64,000 nt of DNA from Neodontobutis hainanensis (lineage: Eukaryota > Chordata > Actinopteri > Gobiiformes > Odontobutidae): positions 1 to 64,000 of the forward strand of contig JALDNG010000894.1 of NCBI GenBank assembly GCA_024349245.1, given 5' to 3'. Within the stretch, counting starts at the first letter, position 1. Each line of letters opens with the position of its first letter. Position numbers and translations under genes: made by a program. This document shows, piece by piece, positions 10,057-24,200 of the stretch. A model generated the notes under the pieces. The model was not told where the DNA came from, ran no database searches, and saw only the letters and a list, made by a program, of their open reading frames with translations.

Positions 10057-13000
10057 TAAACCATTTTGAAGGTCTAGGTGGTATCAGTGATTTCCACTCT
10101 AGGAAATCAATATTAAATGCTTTAGATAATGTACCAAACACTGCAGACCAATACACTGCTAAGTCTGGGCCAAAACCGGTGAGCACATTTGTTTTTTAAG
10201 GCATTGTCCCAAGTCTCTAAAGGTATCTCTGACCAATCTAGCTTTAGTATTTAATACAAAATAATGCTTATGCTTATGAGAGAAATGATGCCAGCGCCTA
10301 TATTTTTTCACATGTTTCCTTAGAAGTCTTGGACATAGTCAGGCTTCTGTTGCATTTTAGCTGTTCGTTTACACACGAACAGTATTCTTACTCCAGAATT
10401 TACCAAACATTTTGTGTTTTTTGTTTTTTAACAACTCATGTCCTAGGATGAATTATTAATATTGGATGTTAGTAAACATCTATGTGGACTTTATCAGCAC
10501 TGCTCCAGAAAATGCCAGTTTTTAAAAGTGATCTGATTTGGAGTTGTCGTCTATCATTGGATCTTGGCACAATGTACATGTTGTTTGTAGCAGTGGGAGA
10601 GGCTGGACGTACAATTAGATGTTGCTGCAGTAAACTTTAAACTACTTCTGGTTTATTCCTAGCTTTCTCAACATTTTATTCATTGAGCTGCAGCAAATTC
10701 CAATAATTTTGGGAGTCACTCTTCTGTCTTCAAGTTCTGCTCGTGTTTAATGCAGAGTGAACAAAAAATGCAATGTTTGAATTTACAAACCGAGCAACGC
10801 CCACTTTATTTAAACCGGAAACAGCTGTTGAGGATAAATGATACATTTGCAATTGGTAAAAAATACTTTTAACTTTTAATTTCACATTAAACAAAATGGC
10901 ATCTTCTTTTCCCCTTGTTTTTCCTTTATTTTTTCCACAACATTTAAAAATACAGATGCCCTGGTTTGTTTGTGGCTTTATTTCTCATCTATCTTTGCTC
11001 CATGGCCTTATTTTTCCAGCAGATCAAGATGACCTGCAGATGGGAATTGGAATCTCTGCAAACCAAACACTGCTCTGAAACTGCCGATTCTGTTGAAAGC
11101 ACTAAACTGGAAAGCCTTACTCTGCAGGTGTGCCTCATTTGAATCTGAGAAAACTGCTTATGAGTCGAGTCAGCTGATCATTTGCATGCAACTGCTTTCA
11201 ACAAACCACATCAGTGTAACAATGACCAAGAGTTTACTCACAAATTAAAGCCCCAACCTTATTTTAAATAACATAGCTAAACGTAGGACTCATAAATGTA
11301 ATGGGCTGATGGCTAAGTGTAAGCCACCGCAGTGGTAATGTAATGTTCTTGAGCATGTTTTGTCATTGAATTTTAAAAAATCTGATCAGACTTGAGCGGT
11401 CTTCTGCTGTTCTTATATTTTGCTGACAGATGATGTTTTAAGCAGACAAATATAATACATTGTGTCTCTTGTGGCTTAAAAATGCAATAAAGTCTTGTCA
11501 GGCGATCAGTCAAATGCCTTAACAGGGTTTTGTTGTTTGCTGCTTTATCTTCATATCAGATAAATGAATGTTAAATTATGAGCACATATAAACTTGAATG
11601 GAAATTTTGAGCAGAATAGATGATCCTGTTGTTGCTGTTTAACTTTTGAATAAGTTTAAGTGAGCTCTTTGTGAAACCTGTCATGTCAGAGGAAAATCAG
11701 ACATGTACATAGATACACTAGATCAGAGACTTTCCTGTTTTTAAACTAATTATGTTGGAGTATCTCTGGGCCTTGTTCTAAATTTGTTTGCTGCCATGGC
11801 GACACAATTGGACGTTTGCAGAGTTTCTTGTTTGTTGTCAAAAAGAGATCTGTGTGGCAATTTTTGTACTTTGCAGTCCCCTAGGGCACGTTTTTGCTTC
11901 TAGGGCATTTAGCTGTTCCAAAAAAGACACTAAGCAGGATTTTCACGTGAATGTTGTATGAATGTAAACCAAAGCTGTCACCATTCATCATCCTCTCTTT
12001 TAGTGCTCACTGCAGAAAGAGTCAAATCCTGAATCTAAATAAGCTCTGGGTGTCATTTCCTTTTATCTGTGAGCTGTTATTGACTATACAGACTCAAAAA
12101 GGACTTATTTTAGAGGTTGATGGAAAGCAACCATAAATTACTTTTTTGTTAAGCGTTCCTTGCATTCGTCTAATTTGTAGTAAAATAGGCTTTTAAATCT
12201 CCACAAAACTCAATGAAAGGACACATTTTAGTTTTATTACTTTGATTGCCAGATTACAGTGTCATGTACTCCACAGTTTACCAAACTTTTTCGCGACAGG
12301 CTCATGGGTGTTGTCTTGTTTACTGTAAAAACGCTGTTAATGGTAAAAATGTCCCCCACAGTTATTGACTGCAGTGTGTTTGTTTTTTAACAACTCATGT
12401 CTTTTGTTGAATTACTAAAATTTGTTGTAGGTACCATACTTTAGCAACACACCCACTTTTAATTAAAAGAGCAATTGTTTTTTTGAATATCCTACATTCG
12501 AGCAAAACCTAAAAATAAATAAATAAATGAATGAATGTAGAAATCAGTTTCTGTGCAGCATATTTGAAACTGTAAAATATAAAGTTCTTATTATTTGTGG
12601 TGCACACTGATGCTCTCGTGCCATTCCCACTGCAGTGCACTTTGCTGAAGATATTCCCCAATCTCAGCTCTACACATGACCCTATTTTCTGTGCTGCAGC
12701 AGGAGCTTGTCTAAATATGGAATTTCATATTTTTGCATTCATTGTCACATATTACATTTCGTTTAACAAAGGCAGCGCCGGGGCCACCATGTTCTTAATC
12801 ACCTAAATCCACATGCAATCTACTCAGCCATCTTAGCCATAGCCCCGGATCCATTAGTCCTTTCTCATTTCAGCGTGGATCTGCCAAGCCATTAGTTCTG
12901 CTATGCTCTGCTACATTTCTATATCCTTCCATTCCAGCATTTTTCAGAGAAAATGGGAAAAGTTGTGGATTAATTTGAGCTAATCCTCCATTTTTATTGC

Positions 13001-16000
13001 CTTTAATTACTTGTTCCAGCCTCTGACACTTTGAATGGTCATCAGGAATAAGTTGACTTAGGAAGGTCCCATCTTTTTGTTAAAGTGAGTGCTCGTCTCT
13101 GTATTTTAAGGGCATTTGGTTTAGTATTCACACACATTTTATCAAACACACATACGGTAGCTTTGATTTCATTCATTTGAATTGATGTTTTTGTCTCACC
13201 ACTGAGCTGTGTTCAGGCGCCTCTCATCCCGCCTGATGGATTTCCTCTCCTGAACAAAACCTATTTTCCTATTCCACAGCCTTTTATTTCACTTTAGCTG
13301 TCATTGTGTAATCAGAACACTGCATTTGACTTATTGAGCTGTTCTGAGCTGAAACTACTGCAGCCATTCCTTAAGGCAAATATGAATACTTTTGAAACTA
13401 ACATTTTACCCTTTTATTTAACCTAATCTGTGTTTGACAAAACCTTTCCATTCTCACGTCAAGTATAAAAGACTTTTGTGGTAATCAGCAGTATTCATGA
13501 TACCAGAGAAGTGTCATCAGTGTCATTTCCACTCTCCTTTTGGTCCAATCTAACCATTTATCTAAAATGAGACTTTGTTTCTCTGGTTGGTTATATGTCT
13601 ATTCAACTGTGTCCAGAGGTAGTTTATTCTGCAGCTGTTAACACTGCCCCAATGTTTGCCAATTGAGAACAATAGAGAAAAAAATGCTTCATATTCAAGA
13701 TCTGAGTAAATGAGGATTAACATCTCAGTCACTGTAATATATTGTTTTTACAGAGCACACTGCCTGAGCTCCTCCAACACACCTTGTTCTTTTGTTTTGT
13801 CTTTCCTGGACTAGCCCCCCCTCCCCGCATGCCTAGCTTTGTCTGTCTCTCAAACCTGCTCTCATTTTTGTGGGCTTGGCTTATTTGGGATGGACCTCTT
13901 CAAAGTATCTTGCCTCATTACATTATCCTCTCAATGAGGATCAGGCATGTTTCAGCTTTCTCTGTGGGTAGTGGTTTCATTTGCAGGGGGCTGTACCAAC
14001 GGACAGTGAATAAACTGCCTCTGGACACAAATGGACAAACAAAGACTGCCCCATTTAAATTAAACTAGGTTCAACAAGATTTTAATTGGGAACAAAAGTA
14101 ACTAAGCTCATTGCAATGCAACATAATTTTTTTTACGATCAACAGACACAAACATATGATGACAACACACAACAACAACACTCAAAAAGTTAGTTTGACC
14201 TTTACTGATGCATTGAACCAAGCTTTTCTACCAAGATGTCTCAGTGCCCAACAGTAAATATGGAAAATCTCCACAAATCTCCATGTAGTGAAACTCTTAC
14301 TTTGGACCAGTCTCATGCTGCCTGAATTTCCTTCTTTGTGATCGATGATGTTGCCTAAAATTAAGTAGAATAAGTCCAGCATGTAATTGAGTGTGGGCAC
14401 TATAAACTGCTGGGTAAAACTTTAAATTAATTACAAAAGAATAGACTGTCTCTCGTACTTGTAGATGACTTTGGTTGGTTGCTACTTCCTTTCAAGGTTG
14501 GCAGAGCTGCACTTTGCATTCAACGCCCAGACTTAGAGAAAAAGTTCATTAATGGAAATATGCATAATAGTGAAAAGACTGTGAGAATATGGCCTTATAC
14601 AATTCCTGCTCAACCCCAGCACAGCGTAACATCAGTGAACAGCCTCAACAACCTGATGAAAGCAATTTAATACCACAAATTAGCTTGTCACTTAGCCCGG
14701 ATTATAACCCTCCTGAGAAATGGGGCTAAAATAACTTGCCCGTTGGTTTACCTATTATGGAAAATGGAGAAGTGATGAGTTTAAAAGCAGCTTGTGTGTT
14801 CTGCTCAATTGCATGCTGTAATTAAATTCTGTTGTCCTCTTTGCAAAACCTGGCCCGGGAGGAAGTGCAGGCCCAATCACTGACCACAATGGGACGAGTG
14901 GTCAGTGATTTCAGAAGTGTTAGCCATCACTGATATGTTACCAGCCTTCCCTTTTCTCAACATTGCACAAACTTCATTTACTCCTTACTTCTTCACTTTA
15001 CTTCACAAAACTATAATCTCACACTTCTGCTGTTATTACTTCATACACACAGGAGCTCCAAATGTATGTATTTCTCACCTGCACTTCTTCCTGCTGCCTC
15101 CTGACTCCCAGTTGTTTGTAAGAAACATCGACACCCAGGGAAACAAGTTGTCTCAATCAACTCATTAACAGATGTGATTGGCAGCTCTTATACAGACCCA
15201 GAACTGCAAACAACAACAACAACTGCAAATCATGTTCACAAAGTTATACTTTTGTGACAGTTTTCAGATGATTAATAAGAAGTGAGGGCTGTGAAATCTG
15301 AAACAAAGTCATTAAAACTATGTGATGAACCGGGAATTAACCATAAAATTTAAGTTTAAAAGGTCATCTGCGCTATTTACAGTTTCTATGGTTACAAGTG
15401 AAATAGAGCTTATACGCTTTCTTCTCACCTTCCAGCCAATCAAAAAAGGGATAAACATGTTTAACTTAAATAGATTAGATGAGTACTTTCTTGTTTGGCT
15501 GGTCAGATTCCAAACTACTGTAAACTTAAACTAGTTTTACTTGTTTGTTACCATAAAGCACCACTAACAAAAAATTAATGTAAATATGCACATACTGTAT
15601 ACAACCAACCTCAAAGCACTCCTTTGTACAGTCTGTGTGCAACTACAGTGGCCCTGCAGGGACATGTTATTGTCTATGAACAAACCCAATGGAAAAAGGT
15701 AGGATGAGATGAGTTCATTTAAAATATTTAGATACAATTTGTTTTTAGAAATGCAATGCAGCAAAATTGAGAACAAATGTATTCAATGGTGCTACATTTT
15801 TCCTCAGTTTGCAGTTTTAGCAGAAACTGGAAGTTAAGGAACAAATGACCTACTTCTACTGACAAATGCAAAGACTGTTCTTGTTGATTCAATAATATAA
15901 TGACAACAAAGTTCTGACTGATATGTTCCACTTTGTTCATCAGTATTCAACTACAAAACCCCACTGAATGCACTTTTACATCCAGCCTTTGGGTTGGCCC

Positions 16001-16654
16001 TAAAGAGAGCAGCATAAAGCATGTGACCACTGGATCAGCTCTTCCTGTATAATATTTGATGTTATATAATCATGTTGTCACATCTCATTGTGATTGATGA
16101 TGTGTTGTTCCTGGTTCAGGTCTGGGCTAACAGAAGGTAGCTTTTTTCATTTTGTCAAGTTGTGCTCAGATCTGTTCTTTATTAAAGAAGGCTGCGACCT
16201 GAGTAGGTGGCATCAGAGAAGCCGCGTGTGCTTATAATTGGCCGACAGATAAACCAGAGTCTGGGAGCTAATTAAAAAGTATTGTAACCAATCGTCAACC
16301 TGTCTCTGTCAGCTGTACAGTGCTTTCATCAGACACTAAAAATAGATCTCCTGCATTCCTACACCTTACTCTTCACCTTTTATTCTCAACAAACGAGGAA
16401 GAGTAGGCTGTAACCGTGTTTCCGTCACAATTATTGGCTGCAACTAATCCGAGCTGGGATTTTATGGGTTTCCAATCACACACACTGAGGCTGAATGTGC
16501 TGAGCCTGTCACCAAAACAGGCATTTAGCAACCCAGTCTGCCAGCATTCTTTTTAGCAGCAGTTTAACAGAACCCATAGTATTTAATTATGGTATTTACT
16601 TATATGACACATTTTTATTTGTTTCATTTACTTGTTCTATATAGACACTATAGA
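10057..16654. other. Non-coding, no gene recognised
   Basis: Long AT-rich stretch with short chance reading frames only. A phrase of about 20 bp (GTTTTTTAACAACTCATGTC) occurs near 10422 and again near 12384, suggesting two remnants of one old dispersed repeat. Another phrase, AATAAACTGCCTCTGGAC near 14009, recurs near 46987. The segment 16190-16560 is less repetitive and richer in mixed-sequence words than its surroundings and is a candidate conserved non-coding element. Confidence 0.35.
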
Positions 16655-16662
16655 CACATATT

Positions 16663-17004
16663 CAGTGCTTAATTTGTGGGGAACACCGTGGAATATATTC
16701 CCACACCTCCTAAACTGGGACCGGAACCTATTTGACTGGATAGGTCCCTTCTTTTTTTCAGAAGTTCCTTAAAGTAATTGTTAATGTAGCCTGTTTTTAA
16801 ACATTTTTAACTCTGATTTCTAACTCAGTCTGTAGTAATGTCCCATTAATTTGTTAAAATGGCATCTTTTGGACAAAAGCTATAATGCTGTCTTCATAAC
16901 AGCATATGTTCCTTTATCTCTTTTTCATTTTCGATGCTGAGGGAATACTTTCTCTAAATATTCTCTCTGTGTCCCACACCTCCAGCTTTACAAATTAAGC
17001 AATG
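16663..17004. mobile_element. hAT-type MITE, intact ends and 8-bp target duplication
   Basis: The 342-bp element begins CAGTGCTTAATTTGT (16663-16677) and ends with the near-exact inverse ACAAATTAAGCAATG (16990-17004). It is flanked by a perfect 8-bp direct repeat, CACATATT, at 16655-16662 and 17005-17012. A CAG-type terminus plus an 8-bp duplication is diagnostic of hAT transposons. There is no transposase inside, so it was moved in trans. A truncated relative lies at 4924-5186. Confidence 0.9.
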
Positions 17005-17012
17005 CACATATT

Positions 17013-18769
17013 ACAGAACTCTTATGTACGAGACCATATTTTTTGTCCAACTTTATTAGATTTTTTAATTATTATTATGACAAGGTTTAGGAAGTGGTCT
17101 TGTTGTGGTCATGTCTCCACATGTTTTCCTACAATCACACTAGACCCCTTCTCACACAGATCCATTAAATGATGTCAGAAGAATTGTCTTCAGTCTTTCT
17201 CTCCTGACATGTACGAAGAGTCTGGAGAACGTCTGCAGGACTTGTGTTTACACTGACTGAGACAGAGCAGGGTTTGACGCTTAATTACCGCCGATTACAA
17301 CACAATAATGAAAGCGTTAATATCGATCCTGGGTGTATTTTAAAATGGAAACATATTAGCTGCAGAGCCCTCGTCTTACAGTGCCAGCTGTGTAAACGTC
17401 ACGCTCACTCTGGACATCTTCTGGAGGATCTCTTGACATTGTGACATATGAGTGGATTGTGTTCACACATGCAGGCCCTTTTGAAAAACTCAGGGGGACT
17501 GCACAAGTGTAAGAGGGGTTTTGGAATTTTCTGATTTAAAAAAGGCCATAAAATCACAAAAGCCTGGCTGTCTCTCCCTAAACTTAAAGCAGCACTACGT
17601 AATCCTTTGCAATTTAAAAGATAGACACAAATACACACAACTTTCTCCACACGGCAGAAGACAGATGAACAGGAGCTCACACCCCCAACACTTCTTTTCA
17701 CCTTGGCGTTTGCTTTATTCAAGACAGTCTAAATTCAGTCTAATGTATATACTTATGTGCTGCACATATTTCACACAGGCTCACTCTGCGACTGACACCT
17801 TCCATTGCTTTGACACCTCTCAGCTGTTATTGAGTTAAAATTGTCTACAGTGCAGTGTGTTGTCAGAGAGCTTTTTCAAATCCTTTATCTTTGATCTAGG
17901 TTTGGCTGGTGACAATCACTACAATCTCTGTCTCACATTTGTTCAGACTTACCCCAGACACCAGAGGATATGTTTATACAAATGAATCTATCTTTAACTG
18001 GTGATCACAGAGGTTATAGGACTAGCTGCAGAAAATTCGAATCTGGCTGGTTATCAAGAAAATGTTATTGATTGATTAATGAACAAACAGTAACACACAA
18101 CCACAGCTCTGGAGTGTCTTTGTGTTAGTTTTCTTTAGACACTTGAACAGAAATGTGTTGTTTGTTTATAAGTTACAGATATGGGCTCAACGCGATTAAC
18201 ATCTGTTCCTTTGTTAATGCATTTTATTTATTAACTTCTTCAAATGATGTATTAAGGAAACTCTGCAAGGTAAATGTGTAATATAAGATATTTAATGAAA
18301 CCCTAATCCTCACAGAACAGAAAAACTTTACATTGCACATCTGTGGAACTTTGTGTATTTCATCTGCTTCTCACCGTTTTACTCCTTTGCATTTTACTCA
18401 TGCAGAGAATACTTTCAGTGTGTAGCAGCACAGCTCACAGAAGAAAATAAATACAGCACAGTTATTTAAAAAGGGAATAGAAAAGAGATTCAAACCTGGA
18501 TTTGTACTTTTCTCACTAAAAAGATGGTGGAGCATCAGGCCAGGTTTGTTCACACACTTTCCCCTGTATATTATTTCTTTAAAATGGGCCCGGACGAGCC
18601 CCCACTTACATTCACCCAGTATTTAGACAAAAATGTTTACTACAATAGGTGTCTTATTTCTCAGCTGCCTAAACTTAGAGAATACTAAGATGTGCTTTTC
18701 AGCAAATTATTCTATTTTCCAGACCTTAAATAAATGAAACAAATATAACACTTTTAATTCCAACCACAA
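17013..18769. other. Non-coding, nothing recognised
   Basis: AT-rich spacer with no recognised coding sequence. A reading frame near 17521-17838 has no family resemblance and was not accepted. Confidence 0.4.
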
Positions 18770-19225
18770 AACCCCAACCTCTTAATCAAGACCTTGTGGG
18801 CTAATGTGTCAAAAGCTGCACGGAAGTCTAGCAACAGAAGGATGTACACTGAGCCTCAGCTGCTCGGAGAAGGTCATTGCTTACTCTCAGTAAAGCGGTC
18901 TCGGTATGATGCTGTCTAAAACTCAACTTTAGATACTGTTTGCTTCTAAGATCTCAAAAGATTGTTTGGTGAAGTTTGGAAATAAAAGGCAGCTTTAATA
19001 CAGGCCTGTAGCTGTTGAAATTAAGAAGTGGTTGGACACTGGCTGTTTTTATGTACTAAGTGACAGACGCAGTGAAAAGAGAGCTGTTTAAAATAGAAAA
19101 GCCATGGGCCAGTACTGTTTATTACTTCCCTGAGAAGTTTAGGAGGCACGATATCTGCAGAGCACTTGATAAGGTGAACAGTTGACTTAAGTTCACACAA
19201 AGAGACTAGAATGAGGAATATCAAT
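18770..19225 (-). pseudogene. L2-type LINE reverse transcriptase fragment
   Basis: Minus-strand translation gives, in order from the right: a segment resembling the pre-palm region (SADIVPPKLLREV, 19170s), SYRPVLKLPFISK (about 19005), a HHTETALLRVSNDLL-like segment (about 18900) and LLLLDFRAAFDTLAH (about 18800). The last two correspond to the FQSGFR..HSTETAL block and the catalytic motif A (LLDLSAAFDTVDH) of L2/Maui-type LINEs. Several frame changes and stops separate them. The sequence stops before the catalytic ADD motif, so this is a truncated relic. Confidence 0.75.
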
Positions 19226-20969
19226 AAAAGGGGTCAGAATATTTGACTGTATTTCTAGCCTTTATTATTGATGCTTTATTATTGAAAATGCTAGAATCTG
19301 AAAACATCATCCTGATTAACTCCAACTGGATTTAAAAAGTGATCAACAGTATTAAAGATTATTTAGGATTGTGTTTACTCTTACTGAATTAAAACGGTGA
19401 AGTAGAATCTTTATTCTTTTATTAAGAGATGGCATTAATTCCATTCAAAGCTCGGTGATGTACCGGCCGCCTCTTTCATCCAAATACAATCCATCCTTCT
19501 CACTTCTCTTTTGTGGTTTTTAGATGTCAGCACTGAAGTCTCTGAAGAGCCAGTCTAGAGTTGTGTTTTCTCCTTGTCTTTAAAAAACAAAAACTCTGTA
19601 TTGACACTGCTTGGAAAGACACTATGGCAGCAAACTGGGATAAAAGTGTATGTTCAGTTTCATCCAAAAAAATTACCTTTCACAAACAACAAATGCAATG
19701 AAAGCTGTTTTTTTTTTTATTTTTTTTTTTAATTTTTCTAATTTCTGAGACAAAGACAAAGCAGCCGTGAGAAACCAAATAATTCAAATCAGTCATGCAG
19801 CGAGAGGAAGTGCTGCTGTGTGAAAGATGTGAGCCACAAAGTGTTCACTGCCACTCACCTGAGCAGCTGTTCGCTCTGAATGTAAGAGAATGTCTTTTTT
19901 TACACATCATTTATTTAGTACCCTGCATCTATTTGTGCAGTCATTGAAACACTGAACAGTCAACATGGACACAGTCAGCTCGCCTCTGTTTAACGTTATT
20001 GTCCAGAGCTGTCCTTAATGAGGCTCTGCAGGGTTTAGTTGTCAGATGTTACAAGTTACAATAACAGAATTAACTGTGCTGCCAACACAAAATCTAATAA
20101 CACAGTCTTTAAATAAATATAAAAGAAGGTCATTATTACAAGAAACAGAGCCATGAATAATAAATATCACTATGATGACACGAAAGCTATGAAACAAATA
20201 AAACATTTTGTTCTCTGTAAATCTCTGTGTGTTAAAGTGTTAAAAGGTCCCATTGTTTTAATCTCATAATCCCTCCCCATGGTTATATTTTTAAGTTGCC
20301 TCAAAGACTCGGGCAACATGGACCGAGCTGTGTCACAAGACCAGGACCCGGACTGAGACCAGGATGTAGCCGATCACAATGTGACACCGGCTCTGAGTCT
20401 GTAAAAGCAGCTGACAAATGCATTTAACCTACTTAAATGTACTTTTACAGGCTTTGACTTCCTCAGCGTCCTTCATAAAACTCCCAGGATTTATGAAATC
20501 TGACACCTGATGCGGGACAGTTTCACACCTTTGTGACTTTTATTTTTACTTGTGAAAGTCATACCATGGTTTTCTGTGCTTCATAAGTCATCTGTTTCGT
20601 TTTGTTTAAGCAACGATGTGGTAAATGCCCTACTAGCTTTATTGGGCAAACCTGAATCTGTCTCTAGTTATTTTTACCACTGTTGGGCATTTAATCCATT
20701 CTCGGGCATTTACAATAATATCTTATATATATCATCAAACTCTTTTTACAGCCAATATTTCTAAAACTTAGTTAGAATACATATTATGCATGCAATGCAC
20801 TTACACTTTTCAACACTTGCAGTAAACAACAAGGTCAAAGATCCCATGAATACAAATTTTTCTGCAATATTCTATTTTTTTTTTTTTTTTTTTATCCCAA
20901 TCAGAAATTCTAAATGACATTAAAAGTTATCTTCTTCATGTTAACATTTAAAGGGTGATGACTTAATTT
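19226..20969. other. Non-coding, with poly-T tracts
   Basis: No gene recognised. T-rich homopolymer tracts lie at about 19709-19737 and 20876-20893. The part just right of 19225 may still belong to the degraded LINE but cannot be aligned by eye. Confidence 0.35.
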
Positions 20970-21245
20970 GGTAACACTTTATAATAGCTCACACAAGAAA
21001 ACAGTAGTTAAGCATTAATAGTTGGGTAATTAACAACTAAGAATTTTATAGACAACAAACTATTATCTATATGTAAAATTATATATGAGTTTATTGTTTA
21101 GACTAAAACATTCATAACAATGTTTGTAACATAACAGTTATTAATGATGGAATAATGCTTAATAAATAATGAACTAAGGATTAATTAAGTTGCTACAAAC
21201 ACTCAACTAATGCTTAATAGTGTGAGTTATTCTAAAGTTTTATCC
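20970..21245. mobile_element. MITE with TAACACTTTA ends
   Basis: The left end (GGTAACACTTTATAATAG...) and the reverse complement of the right end agree at about 19 of 23 positions, continuing into a shared ACTCACAC/GCTCACAC word. The interior is rich in TTAATA/TTATTAA words. The size, about 275 bp, and the absence of coding sequence indicate a MITE of a type common in fish. TTAA-containing words occur near both edges, but a clear target duplication was not resolved. A related terminus appears inside the duplicated block at about 48640 and 50960. Confidence 0.6.
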
Positions 21246-24200
21246 TTAAATTTATATATTTGAGATGAAAATCATAGATCGATATATACTGCTGTAAAAA
21301 TAACAAATAATAAAAATAACACCCATCACCATTGTGTATTTGGCATGTCAGTGCTCTTAACCATTGAATACCTTTCTACCAAACTATAATTTATGATAGA
21401 TAAACAATATATGGCTTTGGACAGTTAGAAACATGCCGCCATCTGACTACTGAGAATTTTTAGCCCAAGCTACCTTCATAAACAGTTCAGTAATACATAA
21501 TGTGTTTTTTTAATAATTAGGGCGTCCTATGAGTGTCTAAGTATCTTCATTGAGCCAATAATTGAGGTGAAAAGTGTATGATTAAAAATACTGTATTCAG
21601 AGAAAACCTAAAGCATCTGTTCTCCAACACTTAGAGGTGCTAATCTCCTAAAATGTTTACACAGCTCTCATTGATATTTCATAAAGTGTCTAATAAGAGA
21701 CCATTAGCAGAAATGCCAGCGTCCGAACATTGTGTTATGGGATCTGAGGAGCACTTCGGCAGTGATGGAGGGGCTTCAGCCTGAAATAGAAGCCGTGATC
21801 ATGAGACGATGATGCATGGACACTTTGATCAAAGGAAAACTAAGGTTGAGACCATTTGGCTGTTGCGGTTTTGATGAGCGCTGCCTCTCAGATAGCATCG
21901 CTACGTGTCGTTACGGAAGGTCGTTTTGGTGGTTAACTCTCTAAAAGGGCACTCAGCATCAGTGTCGGGTAGCACTGCTGATATTTCTTAGACTTCTCGG
22001 TGAAATTACGACCTGGTTCATTCAAACCCAGTTCCTCTGCAAGTGTAGAGTGTAATCAGTGCAAACAGGGAACCAAGCATTTCTCACTAAACGCAGAGGA
22101 ATCTACAGATCTAGTATTCAAAAGAGATTTCCATAAAGCTCAGTGTAGCTTTAATCAATGTTAATATGTGACACATAAGTATCTGATAATATCTGATAAG
22201 ATACATAAAAGAGAAAGATTATATAATGGGTTTTATAATAAGTTTGCACAAAATTACTTTTGGTTAAGGGTCAAGTACCTTAATGGTCCCACTCAGGAAA
22301 TTATTGTTGCAAATGCACATCACACATAATGAAAAAAAGGACTGGGTTTAATTTACTCACAAAATTAAAAGCAATGAATAGTTTTGAACTGTATAGTCAT
22401 GTAACCATTATTATTCCATAAATTAAATATTTGCATAAACATGAAATGTAACGCTGCATAATTCAATCTGATTAGACATGTATACATTCATTAGACATTG
22501 TTTCAGAGTGTGACCCAGACTTGTCACTTCCAGAAGGAGCACACATTGCACACAGTTCCCACACTGAGCTGTCAGCTGTGTTTAGTTTGTGATACCAATT
22601 AAGTTGTGTTAAGTCTACGAATCACCATCTGAAAATAATCAAGTATGTTGAGTAGCGGTTCAAAGAGGCTCACAGACATTCGAGACAAAAACAGGAAGTG
22701 TAGAGCCACATAAAAACATCACAAGTCTTCTGTCCACTGGTCGTCTGATTGGACTTATATCATCGGTTTATGGACAGGTCAAAACAGCTGTTAATCACCA
22801 CTTTTGTTGACCTAAGGAACTGTATTCTGTTATTTTTACACAAAACAGTATTATCATTAATACTACATTGGATTCAAGATAAGTAACACTGTTATTTATT
22901 CCATGTCTCCACAGTTCTTGTTAAGTTGCAAACTAGAACGTGATCAGTAGAAGGTGTGGGAACCCTTGCTGCAGGCTGCTCTATAATGATTTGATTATCA
23001 GTTGTCAGGACGAGGCGCTAAAGCAGTGGCCCTTTATTGTCTTCTGTTCAAACATCAGCTTCAGTGCGTCCGTGACAGCTGTCGTGTCTTGTTTATGGAA
23101 TCAGTGAAGGGGGATTTGTTGCAGATGCTCTGCAGAGTGTCTGACAAAGAGTGGGCACACTCCCTTGTTTGGCGTGACAGGGTTGAGAGCTTCCCTCCCA
23201 AACTGTCACAAGAGAACATCTGTGTTTGGGCGAATGAGCCATGTTTGTTCTGCGACGGAGCAATCGGCTCCCCACAGCCGTCCGATGTGACAACTCCTGT
23301 CACGGTCCAAGTGAAGACTCAGATAGAGATGGCAACTGGGGGCCGTGGGTAATCCCTGTATCAAATCCAGCTGCAGGAAACAGAGAAACAAGTTTGGCTC
23401 GCTGCACTTTAGAAGCACTGCTGGATGTGCCGTCTGTGGATTACGCACTCGCCTCGTGCTGTTTAACGCCACGTCCCTCGACAATTGAGCTGAACAGAAA
23501 ATTAAATCTTACATGTCTAAACTGATTACTGACAGCAAAGCATTATGGTTAACTATTAAAGCTGCTTTTGGAGAAGCACATTTATAGTGTAATACACCAA
23601 GCTCACATCCACCAAAAACTGTGATGAAGTCTTTGTAAAGTTTGGGATCTACTGGACATATAAAGGGTAATATTTTTAGAGACTATGGTTATGCATTTCA
23701 GCAGCTGATCTTAAGAAATACTAACCGGATTAAATGTAATTTCTCAATGACGACAGACTTAGATGGATCTGGAAGACAAACTAGAGCTACCTGTACTGTA
23801 TAAAACTCAGTTGGTCGAGACTGTTTTTGTATCCTCCATCCTCAGTTCAGCCCATGAAAATAAAAAGAGTTAAATCTCACACAAATCTTAGCAAAGATAT
23901 TGTTTAGTTTGTTTAAATCACTTCACGGAATTATTTTGATGGAGGGTGTTGAATAAGGTTATAGGGAGCTTATTTTTATTTAACCATCCATCCTTTTAGG
24001 TTGGTCTACTATTACACACTGTATTTTCTTTTAAAACGCATCATGTCAGATTTAAATGCTTTTGGGATGACCCGATTTACTCTTGAAGCAGAAAGAGAAA
24101 AGCAGGTGAGGAATGAATCCCACTGTTTTGTACTTCTTTGCAAACAACATCCACTTTTAATAGGCCAAGGTCGAGGGAGTCTCCACTCACTAATGAGAAG

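Noticed and set aside
13742..14068. 108-codon frame with hydrophobic segments
   Set aside because: No family resemblance, and its end contains a phrase that recurs at about 46987, indicating a dispersed repeat.
17405..17838. Overlapping 105-codon frames on both strands
   Set aside because: Opposed frames of equal length without motifs suggest chance openness.
23002..23352. 116-codon frame whose translation begins SGRG, like a histone tail
   Set aside because: It starts at TTG, nothing after the first residues resembles a histone, and overlapping frames on the other strand show that the openness is compositional.
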